DNA of 41,622 nt from Acidimicrobiales bacterium (GTDB lineage: Bacteria; Actinomycetota; Acidimicrobiia; Acidimicrobiales; CAIXPF01). Shown piece after piece: positions 34,061-41,622 of this stretch; position 1 is the stretch's first letter; every line of letters starts with the position of its first letter. A model generated the notes under the pieces. That model did no database searches. It was not told the origin of the DNA and worked only from the letters and a program-made list of their open reading frames with translations. Position numbers and translations under genes: made by a program. Where the stretch lies: contig JADLEF010000111.1 of NCBI GenBank assembly GCA_020846295.1, positions 1-41,622 on the forward strand, written 5' to 3'.

Positions 34061-34073
34061 GCCCCGCCGGGGC
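34061..34073 (-). terminator. Short GC hairpin after aat
   Basis: GCCCC-GCC-GGGGC directly beyond the aat stop on the minus strand, within the 59-bp gap to the mutase start. Confidence 0.4.
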
Positions 34074-34075
34074 GC

Positions 34076-34792
34076 TCAGGGAGCGGCGGGAGCGCCGTCG
34101 GGCACGTCGAGGCCGAACAGCCTGGCCGGCAGCGGACGGTGCACCGCCCGCTCCAGCCGCGCCATGTACTCGTCACGGTGGATCGCCACCGCGCCCAACG
34201 AGGCCAGGTGCGCTGTGAGCCACTGGCAGTCCACCAGGGTGTCGGGATGGTCGTCCAGCAGGCCGATCAGGTGGACCAGCGCCGCCTTGGAGGCATCGGT
34301 CTCGTGGTGGAACATCGACTCGCCGGCGAACAGCCCGCCGATGGCCACGCCATAGAGCCCGCCGACGAGCCGACCGTCGAGCCAGGTCTCCACCGAATGC
34401 GCCCAGCCGAGCTTGTGCAGTGCCGTGTACGCCTTGACGATGTCCCGGTTGATCCAGGCGTGCGGCCGCCGCGGATCGGCGCAGGACAGCACCACGTCAC
34501 GGAACGCGGTGTCCACCCGCAGCTCGAAGCGGCGCATCGACTTGCGCAGCGAACGGCTCACCGACAGCCCCCCATGGAGGAACACGCCGCGCTGCTCCGG
34601 CGACCACCAGCCCAGCTGGTTGCGGCGCACGTGCATGGGGAAGATGCCGTGGCGGTACGCGTGCAGGAGGGTCCCCGCCTCGAGGTCGGCCCCCACGCCG
34701 ATCACGCCGGCCTCGTCGGCCTGGTCGAGCGGAGGGAACACCCAGGGCGTCGCCGGGGGCTCGATGGGCATGGCCCGTGTCTGTCGGGGCAT
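34076..34792 (-). CDS. aat: Leucyl/phenylalanyl-tRNA-protein transferase
   Basis: A 238-aa enzyme that adds Leu or Phe to N-terminal Lys or Arg of proteins, marking them for ClpAP (N-degron pathway). Diagnostic segments are VGADLEAGTLLHAYRHGIFPM, LGWWSPEQRGVF, HAWINRDIVKAYTALHKLGWAHSVE, and GGLYGVAIGGLFAGESMFH. ATG 34792 gives the full family length; ATG 34771 would drop seven residues. A CACACT box ends 8 nt before ATG 34792. It lies upstream of the mutase and may be transcribed with it. Confidence 0.94.
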   Translation of the reverse strand: MPRQTRAMPIEPPATPWVFPPLDQADEAGVIGVGADLEAGTLLHAYRHGIFPMHVRRNQLGWWSPEQRGVFLHGGLSVSRSLRKSMRRFELRVDTAFRDVVLSCADPRRPHAWINRDIVKAYTALHKLGWAHSVETWLDGRLVGGLYGVAIGGLFAGESMFHHETDASKAALVHLIGLLDDHPDTLVDCQWLTAHLASLGAVAIHRDEYMARLERAVHRPLPARLFGLDVPDGAPAAP

Positions 34793-34882
34793 CGCCTCCA
34801 AGTGTGCCCTGCGGACGGGGTGCCGCGCCGGGCCGTGCGCCAGTCCGGGCGGGGGTGACCGGGGCCTACCCGTCCGCGGCGC

Positions 34883-34888
34883 TAAGTT
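34883..34888 (+). promoter_or_regulatory. -10 box TAAGTT of methyltransferase-like gene, leaderless
   Basis: TAAGTT, 6 nt, then GTG 34895, in the 102-bp gap divergent from aat. Confidence 0.6.
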
Positions 34889-34894
34889 CCGACC

Positions 34895-35434
34895 GTGCTG
34901 CGCCCGCCCGTGGACCCGGTCGACCGCCGTTACCGCGTACCCGGCAGGGTTCGTGCCGAGATCGAGCGACTCCGGTCCGAGCTGCTGACGCGCACGGCCC
35001 ACGAGCCGCTGGCGCTCGAGACGCTGCTGCGCGATCCCGCCCCCAGCCCCCCGCCGCATGCCCTGCTCGGGGTCGCCGCGCTGGCCGGCGGGGACGGCGA
35101 TCCGCTCGAGCTGCTCGATCGGGCGCGACTGGCCCTCGCCCCCGGCGGGCGCCTGCTGCTGCTGGAGCCCTATCGTCGCACCCGATGGATCGGCCGCCTC
35201 GCCGATCTGACCGCACCAGGGCTTCGCCGGATCACCCGGCTGCGGCTCGACCTGCCGGTCGCGGACCTCGTGCGCCGCGCCGGGTTCGTCATCGCTTCCG
35301 TAGAGAGGGTCTCCATGCCAACCCTGATCGCCCCCCTGCGATCGTTCTGCCTCATCGTCGCCGAGGTGTCCGCAGCAGCGTCAGCGCCCGCGGCCGCCAC
35401 CGACGGCGTCGACGGCGTCGGGAGCGCGTCATGA
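34895..35434 (+). CDS. Methyltransferase-like protein lacking the SAM-binding motif
   Basis: 179 aa. The second half looks like the end of a class I methyltransferase: LLDRARLALAPGGRLLLLEPYRR (post-motif region), then DLVRRAGFVIASVERVSMPTLIAPLRSFCLIVAEV as the last strands. The glycine-rich SAM motif I and the acidic motif II expected before it are absent; the first 70 residues are Pro/Leu/Arg-rich. It is thus either a catalytically dead relative or a truncated copy that is still translated. GTG 34895 is 6 nt after a TAAGTT -10 box. Its stop overlaps the next ATG (ATGA), so it is co-translated with the S51-like protein. Confidence 0.6.
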   Translation: MLRPPVDPVDRRYRVPGRVRAEIERLRSELLTRTAHEPLALETLLRDPAPSPPPHALLGVAALAGGDGDPLELLDRARLALAPGGRLLLLEPYRRTRWIGRLADLTAPGLRRITRLRLDLPVADLVRRAGFVIASVERVSMPTLIAPLRSFCLIVAEVSAAASAPAAATDGVDGVGSAS

Positions 35435-36108
35435 GCGGCCCGCTGGCCCTCGTCGGCGAGGGGGAGTGGAGCGAACCGTGCGCCTTCGACGGTGAGCTGC
35501 TGGCTCACAGCGGCGGCACCGTGGTGACCGTGTTGCCCACCGCCGCCGCCTACGAGCAGCCCGATCTGGCCACCGCCCGCGCCGCCGCGCACTTCGCCCG
35601 CTGGGACGCCACGGTCGAGGTCGTCCCGGTGCTGGACCGCAGCGCGGCCCGCGTGGAGGCGAACGTCGAGCAGGTGCGCGCCGCCCGCTTCCTGTACCTC
35701 GCCTCGGGCTCCGCCATGCACTTGCTGTCGGTGCTCAAGCAGACCCCGCTGTGGGACGCCATCGTGGCCGCCAGCGAGGGCGGCGCGGTGCTCGCCGCGG
35801 CCGGTCCGAGCGCCACCGTGCTGTGCGACGCCATGGTCGATCCCCGCGGTGGCGGGTTCGGTGTCGGGCTCGGCCTGGTGCACCAACTCAGCCTGATCCC
35901 CCGCTACGAGCGGTGGTCGAACGAGAAGTCGCGGCGGACCATCCAGATGGCCCCCAAGGGCCTCGTGCTCGCCGGCATCCCCGCCGCCAGCGCGCTGGTG
36001 CGCAGCGCCCAGGGGGTGTGGGCCCCCGCCGGGGAACCGGGCCTGCGCCTGTTCCGCGACGGCCAACCCGTCGAGCTCGCTGCCCTCAACGCCACGAGCC
36101 CCGCCTGA
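35431..36108 (+). CDS. Peptidase S51 / type 1 glutamine amidotransferase-like protein
   Basis: 225 aa in the cyanophycinase/dipeptidase E fold. LALVGEGEW begins the fold, followed by VTVLPTAAAYEQPDLATARAAAHF and ARFLYLASGSAMHLLSVL. The nucleophile elbow reads AAAGPSATVLCD where S51 peptidases have GxSAGA, so the serine is kept but the elbow is altered. Peptidase activity on cyanophycin or small peptides is possible but unproven. It is translated with the methyltransferase-like gene before it and ends at a strong hairpin shared with the convergent cyclophilin gene. Confidence 0.75.
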   Translation: MSGPLALVGEGEWSEPCAFDGELLAHSGGTVVTVLPTAAAYEQPDLATARAAAHFARWDATVEVVPVLDRSAARVEANVEQVRAARFLYLASGSAMHLLSVLKQTPLWDAIVAASEGGAVLAAAGPSATVLCDAMVDPRGGGFGVGLGLVHQLSLIPRYERWSNEKSRRTIQMAPKGLVLAGIPAASALVRSAQGVWAPAGEPGLRLFRDGQPVELAALNATSPA

Positions 36109-36117
36109 GGAGCCGGC

Positions 36118-36145
36118 CTGACCGGGAGCCCTCCGCCCCGGTCAG
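36118..36145. terminator. Bidirectional terminator, 9-bp stem
   Basis: CTGACCGGG (36118-36126), 10-nt loop, CCCGGTCAG (36137-36145). It is perfectly paired and sits exactly between the convergent S51-like and cyclophilin genes. Confidence 0.7.
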
Positions 36146-36151
36146 CGCCGC

Positions 36152-37024
36152 TCAGGACTCGGTGATCTCGATCTTGTCGATCGTGATCACCTGGGTCACG
36201 CCCTGGTCTTGGGTGCCCGCCGCCATGATCGCGGCCACGGTGGTGTCCATGCCCTCCGTCACCGTGCCGAAGATCGTGTAGTTCGGGTTCGACAGGAACG
36301 GGTTGGTCGGGCCGGTGAAGATGAAGAACTGGCTGCCGTTCGTGTCCGGGCCGGAGTTGGCCATGGCCACCACACCGGGCACGTACTGCTCCGGCGAGGC
36401 GGGCAGCTCGTCCGCGAACGTGTAGCCCGGTCCGCCGGTGCCCATGCGGCCGTCCTGCGGGTTGGCGTCGCCCGCCTGGGCCACGAAGTCGGTCACGATC
36501 CGATGGAACGGCAGGCCGTCGTAGTAGTGGTACAGGGACAGGACCACGAAGTTGTTGACCGCCAACGGCGCCTGCTCGGGATCGAACGCGATGGTCAGCT
36601 CCCCGACACTGGTGGTGACCTTGGCGGTGTACTCCTTGGCCGGGTCGATGCACGTGGGCGGGGCCTGCTCGAAGGTGGTGGTGCGCTGCTCGCTGCCGTC
36701 GGCGGCGGGGCACGGCGTGTCACCGGTGATGGTGGCCCCCGGAGCCGGCGCGGTGACCGGCACGCTGACCGGTGGCGCGGTGGACGCCGTCGACGCGGTG
36801 TCCCCCACGGCGGTGGTGGTCGAGCCGTCGGTGGCGACATCCTGCTCGTCCCCGTCGCGGCCGGCCACCAACGAGATGACCAGGGCGGCGACCAGGGCTA
36901 CGACGACGATGCCGCCGATGCGGATGACGCGACGGCGGGTCTGGTTCTTGCGCTGCGCCTCCTGCGCCGCGACGAGCTTCGACTGACGGTTGGCGCGTTG
37001 CCGGTCTCGCTTGGCGGTTCCCAT
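36152..37024 (-). CDS. Membrane-anchored cyclophilin-type peptidyl-prolyl isomerase
   Basis: 290 aa. A basic N-terminal tail of about 35 residues (AKRDRQRANRQSK) precedes a single helix (IGGIVVVALVAALVISLVAG), then a Ser/Thr/Pro-rich linker and a cyclophilin domain facing outside. Cyclophilin motifs are FHRIVTDFVAQAGD and NGSQFFIF. Two cysteines before the domain (TPCPAADG, PPTCIDP) may form a disulfide. The usual catalytic Arg is in FHRIV. ATG 37024 is preferred to GTG 37036; TAGCGT lies 10 nt upstream of it. It probably helps fold exported proteins. It is divergent from lysC. Confidence 0.9.
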   Translation of the reverse strand: MGTAKRDRQRANRQSKLVAAQEAQRKNQTRRRVIRIGGIVVVALVAALVISLVAGRDGDEQDVATDGSTTTAVGDTASTASTAPPVSVPVTAPAPGATITGDTPCPAADGSEQRTTTFEQAPPTCIDPAKEYTAKVTTSVGELTIAFDPEQAPLAVNNFVVLSLYHYYDGLPFHRIVTDFVAQAGDANPQDGRMGTGGPGYTFADELPASPEQYVPGVVAMANSGPDTNGSQFFIFTGPTNPFLSNPNYTIFGTVTEGMDTTVAAIMAAGTQDQGVTQVITIDKIEITES

Positions 37025-37078
37025 ACGGCGGGTCACGCTAGCAACGCTCCGCTGAAGGTTGGTTGCACCCGCGGCGAC

Positions 37079-37084
37079 TATCCT
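37079..37084 (+). promoter_or_regulatory. -10 box TATCCT of lysC
   Basis: TATCCT gives a leader of about 55 nt before ATG 37147. GGAGG lies about 10 nt before the start. The leader is too short for a lysine riboswitch. Confidence 0.45.
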
Positions 37085-37146
37085 TCTCCCGCTGCTTTGC
37101 AGGTGGAGACGGGGAGCGAGTCCGGCTGCCCGGGAGGAAGTTGGGC

Positions 37147-39454
<2,308 letters not shown>

Positions 39455-39475
39455 GGGAGCGGACCGGCGCTGTCG

Positions 39476-40996
39476 CTACAGCGCGTGGTCCAGTCGACCG
39501 CTGCCCCACCCGGACGGGTCGGCCGCCCCGGGCACGGGTCGCGGGCCGCCGGTCAACCCGGCACGCCGGTCACCCGATCGCCGGCCATGGTCCCCCTCGG
39601 AAGTCGGGCCGGCTGTCGGGCCGCCGCCGTCGGGGGTCGCGGGTGGCGGCCCGTTCGCCCCTTCGCCGCCCGGGCCGTTCCCCGGCGTCTCGGGCTCGGG
39701 CTTGCGGTCGGTGGCCCGACGGAAGAACCCGCCCGACATGCCCGACGTCGCGAAGTACAGCTGCGCCGCCTGGTCGATGATGTCCTCGTCGAGGCTGACC
39801 TCGCGGTCCGCGTAGTGGCAGATCGCCTTGGCGATGCGGCAGAAGTCGTTCGGGTAGCAGGCCAGCAGCTGTCCGCTGCCCTTCGTCCGGCAGGTCACCC
39901 GGAGGTGCTCCGCCGCCCCGGGGCTGGTCGGGATGTCGTAGCGCTGGGCCACGCGGGACACGATCCAGTCGAACTGCTCGTCGGACACCGGTCCGACGTA
40001 GATCTTGTTCTGGATGCGCCGGAAGAACGCGTCCTCCTGCAGGTCCGCCGGGTCGAGGTTGGTGGAGAACACCACCATCAGCTCGAAGGGGATGACGAAC
40101 TTCTGGCCGTACTCAAGCGTCAGGTAGTCGACCCGTCGGTCGAGCGGGACGATCCAACGGTTCAGCAACGCCCGGGGTGAGGCGATCTGGCGGCCGAAGT
40201 CGTCGATGAACAGGATCCCGTTGTTGGCCCGCATCTGCAGCGGCGACGTGTAGATCCCGGTGTTGGCGTTGAAGCTGAGCTGGAGCATGTCGAGCTCCAG
40301 CTCGCCGCCCACCGTCACGATCGGCCGGTAGCAGGCGACCCAACGGGGGTCGAGCCCGTGGGGCTGGGGTTCGAGCGGGTGGTGCACCAGCGGGTCGAAC
40401 ACGGTGATGATCTGGCCGTCGACCTCCACCGCCCGCGGAACGAGCACGCCGTCGTGGTAGAGCCGGATGAGGCGCTCGCCGATCGAGGTCTTGCCGGTAC
40501 CGGACGGGCCGTACAGGAACAGCGACTCCTGGGCCGTGAACGCCGGGCCGATCTGGTCGATCAGCTCGTCGTACACGACGAGGTCGGAGAACGCATGGCG
40601 GACGTCTTCGCGGCGCACGTGGGGCTTCGGCCGCTGGGCGGTGACGACCTTGGTGTAGCTGTCGAGGGAGACCGGGGCCACCGAGGCGTACTTCGAGCGG
40701 GTGAACCGCTCGGCCGCCTGCTCCCGCCCGAAGGCGGTGAGGTTGAAGATGTAGTCGTTGCCGACGAGACCCTGGACGTCCGCGTACTTCTTGGTCCGCA
40801 GCTCCTCGAAGACGATGTCGATGACCTTCACCGGCAGCCCGAGCGCGTCGGACAGGCGGCTCACCGACGTCGTGTCGTCGAGGAAGGACCGGCGAAGGAC
40901 GAGATCGACGACCAGGTCGTAGGGGATGTCGAGGTCCGGGATCCCGACGAGGCGGTTCCGGACCGACGCCGACGCGTCCGAGGCGAAGCTGGTCAC
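39476..40996 (-). CDS. AAA+ ATPase with N-terminal winged-helix-like region
   Basis: About 506 aa. Residues 20-110 look like a small DNA- or protein-binding helical domain (VSRLSDALGLPVKVIDIVFEEL). The AAA+ core follows: Walker A GPSGTGKTSIGE, Walker B ILFIDDFGRQ, sensor 1 VVFSTNLDP and arginine finger FFRRIQNKIYVG. Between them is a family-specific insert, ELDMLQLSFNANTGIYTSPLQM. The C-terminal 90 residues are Pro/Gly-rich and disordered. I do not recognise the family by name; it resembles conserved ATPases of unknown role rather than Clp, Lon or FtsH. GTG 40996 is the first credible start; no ATG lies between it and the upstream stop. Confidence 0.8.
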   Translation of the reverse strand: MTSFASDASASVRNRLVGIPDLDIPYDLVVDLVLRRSFLDDTTSVSRLSDALGLPVKVIDIVFEELRTKKYADVQGLVGNDYIFNLTAFGREQAAERFTRSKYASVAPVSLDSYTKVVTAQRPKPHVRREDVRHAFSDLVVYDELIDQIGPAFTAQESLFLYGPSGTGKTSIGERLIRLYHDGVLVPRAVEVDGQIITVFDPLVHHPLEPQPHGLDPRWVACYRPIVTVGGELELDMLQLSFNANTGIYTSPLQMRANNGILFIDDFGRQIASPRALLNRWIVPLDRRVDYLTLEYGQKFVIPFELMVVFSTNLDPADLQEDAFFRRIQNKIYVGPVSDEQFDWIVSRVAQRYDIPTSPGAAEHLRVTCRTKGSGQLLACYPNDFCRIAKAICHYADREVSLDEDIIDQAAQLYFATSGMSGGFFRRATDRKPEPETPGNGPGGEGANGPPPATPDGGGPTAGPTSEGDHGRRSGDRRAGLTGGPRPVPGAADPSGWGSGRLDHAL

Positions 40997-41055
40997 CTGC
41001 CAGAGATCGGCGGTGGGCCGTCGGTGCTTGACCGTGCCGATCGTCCCGGCCGGTG

Positions 41056-41310
41056 CTAGGGGTTCGCCTCGTTGCGGTAGCGCTGCATCGCCTCGTCGAG
41101 GGACAACCCGAGCTGGTTGGCCAGCGACGCAGTCCAGGCCAGGACGTCTCCCAGCTCGTGCAGTTGCTGGGCCGGGGTGCCCTTGCGCACCGCCTGGGCC
41201 AGCTCGCCGAGCTCCTCGCACAGCCACGCCACGGTGGCGGGGATGCCCCGGGCCCGGTCAGCCTCGCCGTAGAGCTGCTCCATCAGCCGCTGCACGTCGT
41301 CGAGGTCCAT
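41056..41310 (-). CDS. MazG-like nucleotide pyrophosphohydrolase
   Basis: An 84-aa all-alpha protein. The metal-binding pattern of MazG-type enzymes is clear: EELGELAQAVRK (E-E-x-x-E) and then HELGDVLAWTASLANQLG (E-x-x-D). It would hydrolyse a nucleoside triphosphate, or an aberrant nucleotide, to the monophosphate. The size fits the short house-cleaning group. ATG 41310 lies 15 nt after the stop of the upstream gene, and a AAA+ ATPase gene follows, so the three may be one operon. Confidence 0.85.
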   Translation of the reverse strand: MDLDDVQRLMEQLYGEADRARGIPATVAWLCEELGELAQAVRKGTPAQQLHELGDVLAWTASLANQLGLSLDEAMQRYRNEANP

Positions 41311-41325
41311 ACCGGCCCGCGATGG

Positions 41326-41622
41326 TCAACCGGCGGCGCGGGCGGTGCGGAACGCCCGGGCCAGCAGCGGGGTGTCGCCGCCGGCCCGCAGCAGGGCCGC
41401 GGTCCCGGCCGACAGGGTGGCGTCGCCTCGGTGCAGCTCGCCGAGGTTGGCCGGCGGCGTCGGGCCGCTCTCGACCGGGTCGAGCAACGAGGCCGGAGCA
41501 GTCGGTGCCGGCGGTGCGGTCGGGCGGGCCGATGCCTTTGCCCGGGTAGGGACCGGGGCGGCGGACGGCACCGCCCCCGCTGCGGCGGCCGCGGGGCGGG
41601 CCGCCGGGCCACCGCCCAGTGA
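41326..41622 (-). CDS. C-terminal part of an unknown protein, cut by window edge
   Basis: The frame is open to the end of the window, so only the last 98 residues are seen. They begin with an Ala/Pro/Gly-rich stretch and end in LLDPVESGPTPPANLGELHRGDATLSAGTAALLRAGGDTPLLARAFRTA, which has helical character. No family is recognised. GTG 41571 could be an internal start, but a longer protein entering from the right is more likely. It lies directly upstream of the MazG-like gene. Confidence 0.5.
   Translation of the reverse strand, partial: SLGGGPAARPAAAAAGAVPSAAPVPTRAKASARPTAPPAPTAPASLLDPVESGPTPPANLGELHRGDATLSAGTAALLRAGGDTPLLARAFRTARAAG

Noticed and set aside
34895-35434. Calling the short methyltransferase-like gene a pseudogene
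   Set aside because: It has a clean leaderless promoter, an uninterrupted frame and ATGA coupling to the next gene, so I keep it as a coding gene with reduced features.
37085-37146. Lysine riboswitch before lysC
   Set aside because: The leader after TATCCT is about 55-60 nt, far shorter than a lysine riboswitch, and shows none of its helices.

Overview
The window reads as a piece of a high-GC actinobacterial chromosome. Pointers are an acyl-CoA carboxylase epsilon subunit directly behind its beta subunit, an F420-type LLM oxidoreductase, PPK2, a Rv1218c/Rv1217c-like ABC-2 exporter, a MeaA-type ethylmalonyl-CoA mutase, and many start codons lying 6-8 nt behind a TAnnnT -10 box. The last point suggests widespread leaderless mRNAs. 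The abundance of fatty-acyl-CoA genes would fit class Acidimicrobiia, but that is inference. I see no rRNA, tRNA, IS element, phage or CRISPR. This is ordinary chromosomal coding space at over 90 % density.

Layout. 3-8706, all on the minus strand: a two-subunit ABC exporter, a stand-alone LigD-type polymerase, a ThuA-fold protein, an acyl-CoA ligase, a LOG phosphoribohydrolase and a membrane-anchored PKD-domain protein. 8834-12932, plus: an XylT-like ferredoxin with catechol 2,3-dioxygenase, an array of 31-bp repeats, then propionyl-CoA carboxylase beta and epsilon and a thioesterase. 12875-15138: a TetR regulator and a DHA2 drug exporter, divergent around a 28-bp operator. 15185-18393: a small DUF6985-like protein divergent from an ABC-2 antibiotic-type exporter pair. 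18416-21045, minus: an LLM oxidoreductase translationally coupled to a second carboxyltransferase. 21258-26209: a secreted protein of unknown function, a YtcJ-like amidohydrolase, PPK2 behind twin palindromes, and a CoA-transferase.

26247-30680: a double-hotdog protein and a crotonase-fold protein, divergent from a HadA/HadB-like dehydratase pair, an EamA transporter and TesB. 30681-31116 is the only long non-coding gap; it holds a (GGGGCC)9 tract and a 49-bp tandem repeat. 31117-34792, minus: Aat, ethylmalonyl-CoA mutase and a degenerate GGDEF protein. 34895-39454: a methyltransferase-like fragment coupled to an S51-like protein, a cyclophilin on the opposite strand, then lysC and asd, the first two steps of the aspartate pathway. 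39476-41622, minus: a AAA+ ATPase, a MazG-like protein and the tail of an unknown protein cut by the window edge.

Together the metabolic genes suggest a heterotroph that activates, dehydrates, carboxylates and rearranges CoA thioesters (acyl-CoA ligase, crotonase, MaoC, thioesterases, propionyl-CoA carboxylase, ethylmalonyl-CoA mutase). No single cluster looks like a clearly new multi-gene system. The better leads are the repeat gap at 30681-31116, the AAA+/MazG block at the right edge, the coupled Ecm-GGDEF and methyltransferase-S51 pairs, and the set of leaderless promoters.
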